This document shows positions 1 to 9,893 of a DNA stretch of 64,000 nucleotides, piece by piece. The position numbers were made by a program, and so were the translations under genes. The notes under the pieces are model-generated. The model saw nothing but the letters and a program-made list of their open reading frames with translations. It had not been told where the DNA came from and searched no databases. This stretch comes from Amycolatopsis sp. FBCC-B4732. Its GTDB lineage: Bacteria; Actinomycetota; Actinomycetes; Mycobacteriales; Pseudonocardiaceae. Numbering within the stretch: the stretch's first letter is position 1; the number at the start of each line of letters is the position of its first letter. The stretch is taken from assembly GCF_023008405.1 (NCBI RefSeq), contig NZ_CP095376.1:6304501-6368500 (forward strand), in the 5' to 3' direction.

Positions 1-5
1 GCCTT

Positions 6-58
6 GCGGGGCCGCGCCCCGCACCCCACGCCGGGGGCTCCGCCACCCGGACCCCCGC
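6..58. other. GC-rich hairpins at the window edge
   Basis: Two inverted repeats lie here: a GCGGGGC/GCCCCGC pair (6-22) and a CCGGGGG/CCCCCG pair (about 32-57). They resemble the GC-rich hairpins that often end transcription units in Pseudonocardiaceae, so they may be the terminator of a gene just left of the window. There is no T-tract. The rest of the first 173 bases shows no gene. Confidence 0.3.
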
Positions 59-173
59 CGGCATTCGATGACACGGGGCACTGATGGCCGGGACATCGGT
101 GTGCGGGCGGAAGCCGACGCGTAGAGTCGTTCTTCGCCCTCGGAGGCGATCCAGAGCTGTCAAGGAGCCATGC

Positions 174-2291
174 GTGTCGGAACCTCGGGTCAGACGGGCC
201 GAGATCGCCATCGAACAAGCCCACGTCGATCGCGTGTACACCCGTCTGGACGAACTGCGTGCCCAAGCCGAGGCGATGCGCACGAAGGGCTACGAGATCG
301 GCCAGGGCGCGCAGCGCGAGGCGATCTTCGAACAGGCGTCGATGCTGTTCGAGCGGGACATGATGGTCTACCACGCCAATCAGACGCTCCAGACGCTCGA
401 CGCCGAGTACGAGGGGCTCGTCTTCGGCAGGCTCGACCACCTCGACGACGCCGAACGCACCTACGTCGGCAGGCTCGGCATCCGCGACGCCGAGTTCGAC
501 AACCTCGTCACGGACTGGCGCGCGCCGGCCGCGGCCGCGTTCTACCAGGCCACGGCCGAGGAGCCGATGGACGTCGTGCGGCGGCGGGTGATCCGCTGCT
601 CCGGCCAGAACGTCCTCGACGTCGACGACGACGTGCTGATCGCCGACGCCGTGCCCGAGGACATGCAGATCGTCGGCGAAGGCGCGCTGATGGCCGCGCT
701 GGGGCGTTCGCGCGGCGAACGCATGCGCGACATCGTCGCGACCATCCAGAAGGAGCAGGACGAGGTCATCCGGGCGCCGTGGCGCGGCGTCACCGAGATC
801 ACCGGCGGGCCGGGCACCGGCAAGACCGCCGTCGCGCTGCACCGCGCGGCCTACCTCCTCTACCGCTACCGCCGCCAGCTCGGCGGGGCCGGCGTGCTCG
901 TGATCGGGCCGTCCGGCGTGTTCACCAGCTACATCTCGCGCGTCCTCCCCTCGATGGGGGAGACGAACGTCGAACTGCGCGCGCTCGGCGAGGTCCTCGA
1001 CGGCCTGGAGGCGACGCGGCAGGACGCGGCGCCGCTCGCCGCGGTCAAGGGGTCGCTGCGGATGCGGAAGATCCTGCTGCGGGCGCTGCGGGACACCCCG
1101 CCGGAGGCGCCCGACGAGATGCGGATCGTCTACCGCGGCGAAGTCCTGAAGCTGAACGCGCGCGACCTGGAGAAGGTGCGCCGCAAGGCCCACACGCAGG
1201 GCGCGCCGCCGAACCGGTCGCGGATCCGGGCCGCCGAGCTGCTGCTCGACGCGCTGGCGGCGAAGGCCGAGGAGTACGCGAAGGCCGACGGCAAGCCGTT
1301 CGAGCGGGCCGACCTGATCACCGAACTGGGCGAGCGGATCGACTTCCACCGGTTCCTGGTCGTGTGGTGGCCGGTGCTGTACCCGGCGCAGATCCTCAAG
1401 TGGCTGGGCGAGGAGAAGCGGCTCGCGGCGGCGTCGAAGGGCATCCTGAACCGCGGCGAGATCTCGATGCTGGCCGCGGACCTCGCGGACCGGTCGCGGG
1501 GCTGGTCGATCGCCGACGTGGCGCTGCTGGACGAGCTGCGCGTGCTGATCGGGCCGCCGCCGAAGCGCAAGCGCCGCCAGGTGATCGAGGTGGAGCCGCA
1601 GCGCTCCGGCGGGACACCGACGCGGCCCGAGCACTACGACGAGTACTCGCACGTGGTCGTGGACGAGTCGCAGGACCTCTCGCCGATGCAGTGGCGGATG
1701 GTCGGGCGGCGCGGCAAGTACGCGAGCTGGACCGTCGTCGGCGACCCGGTGCAGAGCTCCTGGCCGGACCCGGCGGAGGCGGCTCAGGCGCGCGACCAGG
1801 CGTTCGGCGTCAAGACCGCCCGGCGGCGGTTCACGCTGCGCACGAACTACCGGAACTCGGCGGAGATCTTCGACCTGGCGGCGAAGGTGGTGGCCGGGCA
1901 CGCGGAGTCGGGCGAGCTGCCGGTGGCCGTGCGCAAGACGGGCGTGGAGCCGGAGGTCCGCCCGGTGGAGGCCACCGGCCTGGCGTCGGCGACGCAGGCG
2001 GCGGTTAAGGAGCTGCTGGGCGGGGTCGAGGGCACGGTCGGCGTCATCACGGCCATGGACCGGGTGCCGGAGGTCGCGGGCTGGCTGCCGGGGCAGGCGG
2101 ACGAGCGGCTGAAGGTCGTCGGCAGCCTGGATTCGAAGGGCCTGGAGTACGACGCGGTGGTGCTCGTGGAGCCGAACGACCTGATCACCGAGTCGACGAC
2201 CGGGCGGCGGGTGCTGTACGTGGCGCTGACCCGGGCGACGCAGCAGCTGATCGTGCTGGCCTCGAACCCGGACTGGCTGCCGCCGGCCTGA
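174..2291 (+). CDS. helR: HelR/HelD-type RNA polymerase recycling helicase
   Basis: About 705-residue superfamily 1 ATPase. A charged, coiled-coil-like N-terminus (residues 1-85) precedes a UvrD/HelD core. The Walker A motif GGPGTGKT is near residue 211, the DESQD Walker B box near 495, the TNYRNS motif follows, and the C-terminal motif VLYVALTRATQQL is intact. In the HelD/HelR family the N-terminal arm enters the RNA polymerase secondary channel and ATP hydrolysis removes stalled polymerase; actinobacterial HelR also protects against rifamycins. The GTG at 174 is chosen because AAGGAG lies six bases upstream; an ATG at 84 is in frame but lacks a ribosome binding site. Assignment to HelR rather than another HelD-like protein is an inference. 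Confidence 0.85.
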   Translation: MSEPRVRRAEIAIEQAHVDRVYTRLDELRAQAEAMRTKGYEIGQGAQREAIFEQASMLFERDMMVYHANQTLQTLDAEYEGLVFGRLDHLDDAERTYVGRLGIRDAEFDNLVTDWRAPAAAAFYQATAEEPMDVVRRRVIRCSGQNVLDVDDDVLIADAVPEDMQIVGEGALMAALGRSRGERMRDIVATIQKEQDEVIRAPWRGVTEITGGPGTGKTAVALHRAAYLLYRYRRQLGGAGVLVIGPSGVFTSYISRVLPSMGETNVELRALGEVLDGLEATRQDAAPLAAVKGSLRMRKILLRALRDTPPEAPDEMRIVYRGEVLKLNARDLEKVRRKAHTQGAPPNRSRIRAAELLLDALAAKAEEYAKADGKPFERADLITELGERIDFHRFLVVWWPVLYPAQILKWLGEEKRLAAASKGILNRGEISMLAADLADRSRGWSIADVALLDELRVLIGPPPKRKRRQVIEVEPQRSGGTPTRPEHYDEYSHVVVDESQDLSPMQWRMVGRRGKYASWTVVGDPVQSSWPDPAEAAQARDQAFGVKTARRRFTLRTNYRNSAEIFDLAAKVVAGHAESGELPVAVRKTGVEPEVRPVEATGLASATQAAVKELLGGVEGTVGVITAMDRVPEVAGWLPGQADERLKVVGSLDSKGLEYDAVVLVEPNDLITESTTGRRVLYVALTRATQQLIVLASNPDWLPPA

Positions 2292-2297
2292 CGCGAC

Positions 2298-2514
2298 GTC
2301 ATGGACGAGTCGTTCACCTCGCCAGACGTCAGGGCTCCGGCAAAGTCGTGGCCGCGCGGTGTGCGCGGCGTCGCGGCGATGTCATGAAAGGGTCTTTCAT
2401 GTCGTCTGACGAGGTGAACGACCCTTTCATGACGTGTGGGCGACCGGATCTGCTGCGCTGACCTGACTTTGCCGGGGCCCTGTCACCAGATGTGGTGAAA
2501 GGGTCGTTCACGAC
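2298..2514. repeat. Nested composite palindrome, copy A (complete)
   Basis: Three inverted repeats are nested. Core: GTCATGAAAGGGTCTTTCAT (2381-2400) and GTGAACGACCCTTTCATGAC (2414-2433), with a 13-base loop and two mismatches. Middle: AGGGCTCCGGCAAAGTC (2331-2347) and GACTTTGCCGGGGCCCT (2465-2481), one mismatch. Outer, imperfect: 2298-2317 and 2495-2514. The element sits between the convergent ends of helR and the nSTAND gene. Related elements occur at 7707, 47274 and 59894. Confidence 0.9.
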
Positions 2515-2550
2515 GTCCCGGCCCGGGCGCCTGACCTTCGCCCAGGGACG

Positions 2551-2612
2551 CTGAAGGGCCCCTTCGAGGGGCGGGAGGCGGGGGTTCCCGTGCCCTTGAA
2601 GGGGCCCTTCAG
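2551..2612. repeat. Second palindrome type (CTGAAGGGCCCCTTC)
   Basis: Perfect 15-base arms, CTGAAGGGCCCCTTC at 2551-2565 and GAAGGGGCCCTTCAG at 2598-2612, are separated by 32 bases. Each arm is itself partly palindromic (AAGGGGCCCTT), so each half could also fold alone. It follows copy A directly and shares no sequence with it. The remaining 110 bases up to 2722 show nothing recognisable. Confidence 0.75.
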
Positions 2613-2722
2613 ACCCCCGGTGAAATGAACGTCTCGGGGACGTTTCCGTCCGAGGGCATGTCTAGCCGATCCGCGTTGTTCGGTGTCCGCGCGGCGCCAC
2701 CGAACAACAACGCCGAACAACG

Positions 2723-5700
2723 TCAGGGGCAGGGCGGGGCGTAGTCGAGGCCCGGCAGGCTCGCCGTCCACTCGGCTTCGCTGATCCGGGGGGCCGCCAC
2801 CGCGCAGATCCGCTCGGCCGCGCGGCCGGGATCGGTTTCCCACAGCCGCACCGTGCCGTCCGCGCCCGCTCCCGCCAGTGTGTGCCCGTCGGGCGCGTAC
2901 TGCACGGCGTAGACGCGATCCCGTTCTTCGGGCAGCACCGCCGCCGGGGCCGCGGTGGCGACGTCCCACAGCCGGACCGACCGGTCGTAGCTGCCGGTGG
3001 CGAGCGTCCGGCCGTCGCCGCTGAAGGACACCGACATGACGATGTCGGTGTGCCCGGCCAGCACCGTGGCGACCGGCGCGGGGGTCGTGACGTCCCACAG
3101 CCGGACCGTGCGGTCGGCGCTCGCGGTCGCGACGCGCTTGCCGTCGGGGCTGAAGGCGACCGAGAAGATCGTGTCGGTGTGGCCGTCGAGCTTCGCCAGC
3201 GTCCGCGGGGCCCGCGGCGCGGAGACGTCCCAGAGCCGCGCGGTGTGGTCCCAGCCGGCGGTGGCGAGCGTGCGGCCGTCGGGGCTGAACGCGAGCGTGT
3301 GGACGTCATCCTCGTGCCCCTCCAGTTTGGCGATCTCCACCGGGTGGAGGCGGTCGGCGAGGTCCCACAGCCGCGCGGTGTGGCCGTCGCCCGCCGTCGC
3401 GAGGAACCGGCCGTCCGGGCTGAAGGCGACCGCGTCGATGTCGTCGTGGTAGCGGTTGAACACCGTCGGCGGGCCCGGGTGCGCCGGGTCGGTGATGTCC
3501 CGCACCGCCATCGTGTGGTCCCAGCTGCCGGTGGCCAGCGTGCGGCCGTCCGGGCTGATCGCGACGCCGCAGACCGCGTTGCCGAAGCCCCCGATCGTGG
3601 CGAGGAGCCGGGGCGCGGCCGGGTCCGCGCGGTCGTACAGCCGGACGGCTTCGTCGTAGCCGCTCGTGGCGAGCAGCGTGCCGTCGCGGCCGAAGGCGAC
3701 GTGGCAGGCCTGGGCCGTGTGCGCCGGGATGCCGGGGCCGGGCAGGTCCCAGAGCCGGGCGGTCTGGTCGTCGCTGGCCGTGGCGAGGGTGCGGCCGTCG
3801 CGGGTGAACACCGCGGAGCCGACCACGCCGATGTGCCCGGGCAGGGCCAGCCGCTCGCGAGGCTGCTTCGGGTCGGTGACGTCCCACAACCGCGCGGTGC
3901 GGTCGAAGCCGGTGGTGGCGAGGGTGCGCCCGTCGGCGGTGAACGCGACCGAGCGCACGGTCGCCTTGTGCGCGGTGAGCGACGCCAGCTGCGCGGGCCG
4001 GGCCGGATCGGTGACGTCCCACAGCCGCGCGGTCTGGTCCTGGCTCGCCGTGGCGAGGGTGTGCCCGCCGGGGCTGAACGCCACCGAGTGCACGACGTCG
4101 GTGTGCCCGGTGGCGACGCCGAGCTGCGTCCGCGAAGCGACGTCCCAGAGCCGCGCGGTCTTGTCGGCCGACGCGGAGGCGAGCAGCTTGCCGTCGGCGC
4201 TGAAGGCGAGGTTGTTGACGTAAGAGGTGTGCCCGGTCAGCTCGCCGAGCGGGCGCGGGCGGGCCGGGTCGGTGGTGTCGTAGAGCCGGAGCGTGCCGGT
4301 GACGTCGGCGGTCGCCAGCAGCGGCCCGGCCGGGCTGAAGGCGACGGCGTAGGCCTTGCCTTCGTGCTTCTCGATCACGGTGCCGGGGCCGGGGCGCGCC
4401 GGGTCGGAGACGTCCCAGACGCGGACGGTGCCGTCGAAGCTCGCGGTGGCGGCGGTCCGGCCGTCGGCGGCGAAGGCGACGTTGTTGACGTTGGCGGTGT
4501 GCCCGCCGAGGGTGCCCAGCGGCACCGGGTGGTGCGGGTCGGCGATGTCCCACAGCCGCGCGGTGTTGTCCCAGCTGGCGGTCGCCATGACCCGGCCGTC
4601 CGGGCGGAGGGCGACGGTGTTGACGCGGCCGGTGTGCCCGGTGAGCCGGGTCGAGTACGGCGTCGCGAACATGCCGAGGACGCTGCTGCGCTCGTCGGCG
4701 CCCGGGTCGAGGCGGTACGCGGCGAGCGCGAGCTGCGCGGCCAGCGCGGGGTTGGTCGCGCGCATGGCCAGCGCCTGGCTCGCGACCTTCTGGGCGAGCG
4801 CGTTGTTGCGCTGGTCGGTGGCCGTCGACTCGGCGCGCACGGCGTAGACGGTGGCGCCGACCGCGAAGACGAGCAGCACCGCGAGCAGCGCGACCAGCTG
4901 CCGCAGCCGCCGGGTGCGACGGCGGTCGCGCTCCCGCTCGGCGTGCTCGACGGCGAGGCTCGCGTCGAGGAACCGCCGTTCCCGCCGGGACAGCGCGGCG
5001 TCCTGGCGCGCGGCCCACTCCCGCGCGACGGCCAGCCGGGTGCCGCGGTAGAGCCAGCCGGGGTCTTCGTCGACGGACTCCCACGCGTCGGTCGCCTCGG
5101 TGAGCTGCCGGTGCACGCGCAGGCCTTCGCGGTCCTGCGTGAGCCACTCGCGCAGCCGTGGCCAGCCGCGGATGAGGGCTTCGTGGGCGATTTCGATGCC
5201 GGTGTCGTCGAGGGCGACCAGCCGGGCCGAAGCCAGCTCGCCGAGGACGACGGCTGTGTCTTCGTCGTCGGTGTCCAGCTCGGCGCGGCTGATCCGGCGC
5301 TTGGTGTCTTCGGTGCCTTCGCCGAGCGCGGTCATCCGGAGGAAGATCTGCCGGGCCAGCCGCTGCTGGCGGCCCGAGAGCTTCCCGTAGGTGCCTTCGG
5401 ACGTCTGCGCGATGGCCCGCTCGATACCGCCGGTCGACTCGTAGCCGGCCAGGGTGAGCGTGGTGCCGCGGCGCCGCCGCCAGGTCTCCAGCAGGGCGTG
5501 CGAGAGCAGCGGCAGCACGCCGGGCTGACCGGTGGCGTCCGCGACCAGCCGGGACACCAGCGCGTTCTCGACGCGGTGACCGGTGTCGACGGCGGGCCGC
5601 GAGATCGCCTGCCGGAGCTCCTCGGTGGTCATCGGGCCGACCAGGACCTGGGCGTCCTGCATCGCCTCGGCGAGCACCGCGTGCCGCGCGCAGTGGGTGT

Positions 5701-6508
5701 AGAAGTCGGTGCGGATGCCGAGCACCACGCGCGTCCGGCTGTCCGGGCCGGCGGTGGCGGCGACCAGCGCGTCGAGGAAGCGGGCGCGCTCCTGCTCGTC
5801 CTGGCAGAGCGTGAAGACCTCTTCGAACTGGTCGACGACGAGCACGACGTCCTCGGCGCCGTCGTCGGTCAGCTGGCGGGCGGCGAGGCCGAGGTTGCGC
5901 GGGTGCGCGGCGAAGTCGTCGAGCAGCGCGCCGGCCGGGACGCCGAGCGCGGCCGCGAACTTGACCGCGCACTCCTGCAGTGGCCGGGCGCCCGGGGTGA
6001 GCAGCACCACCGGGCCCTTGACGGCGGGCAGGAGGCCGGCGCGCAGCAGCGAGGACTTGCCCGAGCCGGAGGCGCCGAGCACGGCGAGAAAACGTTGTCC
6101 CGCCAGCCGCGCGACGAGCTTTTCGATCAGCTTGTCCCGGCCGAAGAATCGCCGCGCATCAGCTGAGGTGAATGCGGACAGGCCGACGTAAGGCGGGATT
6201 TCCCCGGATTCGGGCTCGGGCGGTGAATCGGCACCGTCCCGGCGCGACTCTTCGGCGACGGCGTGCCACCGCTCTTCCCATTCCCCGGGGGCCCCGCCGC
6301 AGGCCCGGACGTAGGCCAGAGTGACGGCCAAGCTGGGGAGTTTCCGCCCACCGGCGGCTTCGGACATCGTGCCGGCCGAGTAGTGCGCGCGCCGGCCGAG
6401 CTCGCGATAAGTGGGGTTCCCGGCGCTCTCGCGCAAACGCCGGAGATCGGCGGCGAATTCGGTCAGCAGATCGTCCCCGGGATCCAGGGGTCGCTCCGGA
6501 CGCGGCAC
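2723..6508 (-). CDS. HTH - nSTAND NTPase - WD40 repeat protein
   Basis: About 1261 residues. An XRE-like helix-turn-helix (roughly residues 12-75) is followed by an nSTAND ATPase with Walker [10 protein letters not shown] (Lys near 151) and a Walker B-like VLVVDQFEE. One transmembrane segment rich in Leu/Val ([15 protein letters not shown]) comes next. The C-terminus has 14 WD40 repeats ending in RLWD or similar, enough for two seven-bladed propellers. The GTG at 6508 is preferred because AGGAGG lies four to five bases upstream, though the frame stays open 50 codons further. Such STAND proteins are thought to sense a ligand through the propeller and act as NTP-dependent switches. Ligand and output are unknown. 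The gene is monocistronic and convergent with helR. Confidence 0.85.
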   Translation of the reverse strand: MPRPERPLDPGDDLLTEFAADLRRLRESAGNPTYRELGRRAHYSAGTMSEAAGGRKLPSLAVTLAYVRACGGAPGEWEERWHAVAEESRRDGADSPPEPESGEIPPYVGLSAFTSADARRFFGRDKLIEKLVARLAGQRFLAVLGASGSGKSSLLRAGLLPAVKGPVVLLTPGARPLQECAVKFAAALGVPAGALLDDFAAHPRNLGLAARQLTDDGAEDVVLVVDQFEEVFTLCQDEQERARFLDALVAATAGPDSRTRVVLGIRTDFYTHCARHAVLAEAMQDAQVLVGPMTTEELRQAISRPAVDTGHRVENALVSRLVADATGQPGVLPLLSHALLETWRRRRGTTLTLAGYESTGGIERAIAQTSEGTYGKLSGRQQRLARQIFLRMTALGEGTEDTKRRISRAELDTDDEDTAVVLGELASARLVALDDTGIEIAHEALIRGWPRLREWLTQDREGLRVHRQLTEATDAWESVDEDPGWLYRGTRLAVAREWAARQDAALSRRERRFLDASLAVEHAERERDRRRTRRLRQLVALLAVLLVFAVGATVYAVRAESTATDQRNNALAQKVASQALAMRATNPALAAQLALAAYRLDPGADERSSVLGMFATPYSTRLTGHTGRVNTVALRPDGRVMATASWDNTARLWDIADPHHPVPLGTLGGHTANVNNVAFAADGRTAATASFDGTVRVWDVSDPARPGPGTVIEKHEGKAYAVAFSPAGPLLATADVTGTLRLYDTTDPARPRPLGELTGHTSYVNNLAFSADGKLLASASADKTARLWDVASRTQLGVATGHTDVVHSVAFSPGGHTLATASQDQTARLWDVTDPARPAQLASLTAHKATVRSVAFTADGRTLATTGFDRTARLWDVTDPKQPRERLALPGHIGVVGSAVFTRDGRTLATASDDQTARLWDLPGPGIPAHTAQACHVAFGRDGTLLATSGYDEAVRLYDRADPAAPRLLATIGGFGNAVCGVAISPDGRTLATGSWDHTMAVRDITDPAHPGPPTVFNRYHDDIDAVAFSPDGRFLATAGDGHTARLWDLADRLHPVEIAKLEGHEDDVHTLAFSPDGRTLATAGWDHTARLWDVSAPRAPRTLAKLDGHTDTIFSVAFSPDGKRVATASADRTVRLWDVTTPAPVATVLAGHTDIVMSVSFSGDGRTLATGSYDRSVRLWDVATAAPAAVLPEERDRVYAVQYAPDGHTLAGAGADGTVRLWETDPGRAAERICAVAAPRISEAEWTASLPGLDYAPPCP

Positions 6509-6648
6509 CCGTCCTCCTGTTTCTCTTTTTCCGGTTCGGCCACCGTATCCCCATTGCGGCCCGGCCCGTGGCCGTTCGGCGCGAACGGCGTGAAGATCGT
6601 CACCGGCGGCCGGGAAGCAATGCGGGCACCGGGGCGTTGGACCCGGTT

Positions 6649-7644
<996 letters not shown>

Positions 7645-7706
7645 GTGCCGGCTCGCGCGTCTTCCCGGCCTGACACGGCCCGGCGGCCGCTGAGCCGACG
7701 CGAGAC

Positions 7707-7814
7707 GTCATGAACGACCCTTTCACCTCGCCAGACGCAGTGAAAGAGTCGTTCATGACATCCCAGCCCCCGGCAGAGCCCGGACCCGAACGTCGCGAAT
7801 GACCCATTCGAGAC
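7707..7814. repeat. Nested palindrome family, copy B (core plus degenerate right side)
   Basis: The core is GTCATGAACGACCCTTTCAC (7707-7726) and GTGAAAGAGTCGTTCATGAC (7740-7759), with a 13-base loop and one mismatch. To the right, 7792-7814 (with GAATGACCCATTCGAGAC) resembles the outer right arm of copy C. The middle GACTTTGCCGGAGCCC arm is not recognisable. It lies between the flavin monooxygenase gene and the mce promoter region, both on the plus strand. Confidence 0.8.
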
Positions 7815-8000
7815 CACCAACGCCCCCAGTGAGTCATCCGCGGCAGCGGGGCCGAGGCGCAACTCTGGACGTGCGGCACACGGGGACCTACCCTCCCCGG
7901 CGTGGCCGTCCAGCCCAGCGTTCCGGTGAGCGGGAATGGTCACGACCGTGCAGGTCCTCTCCGCTCACCCACCCCGCAGCGCGTTTTTCTTTCCCTCCGC

Positions 8001-8090
8001 TGACAACAAGATCCGATCCGTTTGTCAGTACTCGACAAGAAATGCGCGGTTACCAGCCCGTGACCGCGTGATCCTGCTCAAGTTCTTGTC
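8001..8090. promoter_or_regulatory. mce upstream region with repeated TTGTC/GACAA half-sites
   Basis: The 160 bases before the first mce-operon gene hold CGCTGACAA (7998-8006), an inverted pair TTGTCAGTACTCGACAA (8022-8038), and CAAGTTCTTGTC (8079-8090). The same TTGTCA/TGACAA half-site occurs upstream of the PucR-type regulator at 25069-25088 and again near 25113. This points to a common regulator but is only pattern evidence. The remaining bases between 7815 and 8249 contain no gene. Confidence 0.4.
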
Positions 8091-8249
8091 TCCCAGCAGG
8101 GCCGTCGTTAGCGTACCGACCAGTAGGAAACGGCACGGCGTCCCCCGAGACCGTGAATGGCCGACAATTGTTACCCCGTTCGGACCATTTCCCTTTGCTC
8201 ACCTCGGGTGTATTCGGCGTGCCGCCGAAACCGCTGGGGAGGCACACGA

Positions 8250-9044
8250 ATGGCCGAACGGACGACGACGACGTCGTTCCCCGGGGCCACCGCGCTGCGG
8301 CAGACCGGACGGCTCTACGGGCTGGGGCTCGACGTCGTCCGGCTGACGTTCCGCCGCCCGTTCCAGGTGCGTGAGCTGATCCAGCAGTTCTGGTTCATCG
8401 CGAGCGTCTCGATCCTGCCGACCGCGCTGGTCTCCATCCCGTTCGGCGCGGTGATCGCGCTGCACATCGGGTCGCTGACCACGCAGATCGGCGCGCAGTC
8501 GTTCACCGGCGCGGCGAGCGTGCTCGCGATCATCCAGCAGGCCAGCCCGATCGTCACCGCGCTGCTCATCGCCGGCGCCGGCGGCAGCGCGATGTGCGCC
8601 GACCTCGGGTCGCGGACCATCCGCGAAGAGATCGACGCCATGGAGGTCCTCGGGGTCTCGCCCGTGCAGCGGCTGATCGTGCCGCGGGTGCTGGCCGCGA
8701 TGGGGGTCGCGATCTTCCTCAACGGCATGGTCAGCGTCGTCGGCGTGCTCGGCGGCTACTTCTTCAACGTGATCATGCAGCACGGGACGCCGGGCGCGTA
8801 CCTGGCGAGCTTCTCCGCGCTGGCCCAGCTGCCCGACCTGTGGATCAGCGAGATCAAGGCGCTGATCTTCGGCTTCGTCGCCGGGGTCGTGGCCGCCTAC
8901 CGCGGGCTGAACCCCAAGGGCGGGCCGAAGGGCGTCGGCGACGCGGTGAACCAGTCCGTGGTCATCACGTTCCTGCTGCTGTTCGTGCTGAACCTGGTGC
9001 TCACCACCGTGTACCTGCAGCTCGTGCCGCCGAAGGGGAGCTGA
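8250..9044 (+). CDS. yrbEA: YrbE/MlaE-type Mce permease A
   Basis: 264 residues with five or six hydrophobic segments and the MlaE/YrbE permease signature (GAQSFTGAAS, REEIDAMEVLGVSPVQRLIVPR). In Mce systems, two YrbE proteins form the inner-membrane permease, energised by the MceG ATPase, for lipid import. The ATG at 8250 follows GGGGAGG by seven bases. It is the first gene of the operon and ends three bases before yrbEB. No ATPase gene lies in the operon, as is usual because mceG is normally elsewhere. Confidence 0.93.
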   Translation: MAERTTTTSFPGATALRQTGRLYGLGLDVVRLTFRRPFQVRELIQQFWFIASVSILPTALVSIPFGAVIALHIGSLTTQIGAQSFTGAASVLAIIQQASPIVTALLIAGAGGSAMCADLGSRTIREEIDAMEVLGVSPVQRLIVPRVLAAMGVAIFLNGMVSVVGVLGGYFFNVIMQHGTPGAYLASFSALAQLPDLWISEIKALIFGFVAGVVAAYRGLNPKGGPKGVGDAVNQSVVITFLLLFVLNLVLTTVYLQLVPPKGS

Positions 9045-9047
9045 CCG

Positions 9048-9893
9048 ATGGTGACCACCACGCCGGCCGCCAGGGTCCGCGAAGCCGTCGACCGCCGGTT
9101 CGGCTTCCTCGACACCCTCGGCGACCAGATCCTCTTCTTCCTGCGCGCGATCGCCTGGATCCCGCGGGCGATCCGCCGGTACCTGCGCGAGATCGTGCGC
9201 CTGCTCGCCGAAGTCAGCTTCGGCAGCGGGGCGCTGGCCGTCATCGGCGGCACGATCGGCGTGATGATCGGGATGACCGTCGCCACCGGCACGGTCGTCG
9301 GCCTGCAGGGCTACTCCGCGCTCAACCAGGTCGGGACGTCGGCGTTCGCCGGGTTCGTCTCCGCCTACTTCAACACCCGCGAGATCGCGCCGCTGGTCTC
9401 CGGCCTCGCCCTGTCCGCCACCGTCGGCTGCGGCTTCACCGCGCAGCTCGGCGCGATGCGGATCTCCGAGGAGATCGACGCCCTCGAAGTCATGGGTATC
9501 CCCAGCGTCCCGTACCTGGTGACGACGCGGGTGATCGCCGGCTTCCTCGCCGTCATCCCGCTCTACGCCATCGGGCTGCTCTCGAGCTACCTCGCCTCGC
9601 GGCAGATCACGGTGTGGTTCTTCGGCCAGTCCGCGGGCACCTACGACCACTACTTCCTGCTGTTCCTGCCCCCCGGCGACGTCTTGTGGTCGTTCGGGAA
9701 GGTGCTGGTGTTCAGCGTCGTCGTGGTCCTGGCGCACTGCTACTACGGCTTCCGCGCGAGCGGCGGCCCGGCCGGTGTCGGTGTCGCGGTGGGCCGCGCG
9801 GTCCGCACCGCGATCGTCGCGATCAGCGTGCTCGACTTCTTCCTGTCACTGGCCATCTGGGGCGCGACGACGACCGTGCAGGTGGCCGGATGA
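9048..9893 (+). CDS. yrbEB: YrbE/MlaE-type Mce permease B
   Basis: 281 residues, the second MlaE-family permease subunit. It contains the conserved RISEEIDALEVMGIPSVPYLV block that contacts the ATPase in MlaE-like permeases, and several transmembrane segments. It should pair with the product of the preceding gene. The last four bases form an ATGA overlap with mceA, indicating translational coupling. Confidence 0.93.
   Translation: MVTTTPAARVREAVDRRFGFLDTLGDQILFFLRAIAWIPRAIRRYLREIVRLLAEVSFGSGALAVIGGTIGVMIGMTVATGTVVGLQGYSALNQVGTSAFAGFVSAYFNTREIAPLVSGLALSATVGCGFTAQLGAMRISEEIDALEVMGIPSVPYLVTTRVIAGFLAVIPLYAIGLLSSYLASRQITVWFFGQSAGTYDHYFLLFLPPGDVLWSFGKVLVFSVVVVLAHCYYGFRASGGPAGVGVAVGRAVRTAIVAISVLDFFLSLAIWGATTTVQVAG

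Noticed and set aside
2882..6166. Open frame of about 1094 codons opposite the nSTAND gene
   Set aside because: It mirrors the WD40 repeats on the other strand; its peptide is Arg/Val/Gly-rich with no family motif. Long antisense frames are expected at this GC content.
8199..9737. Open frame of about 512 codons opposite the YrbE permease genes
   Set aside because: His/Asp/Arg-rich antisense product; the plus strand encodes two conserved permeases with proper starts.
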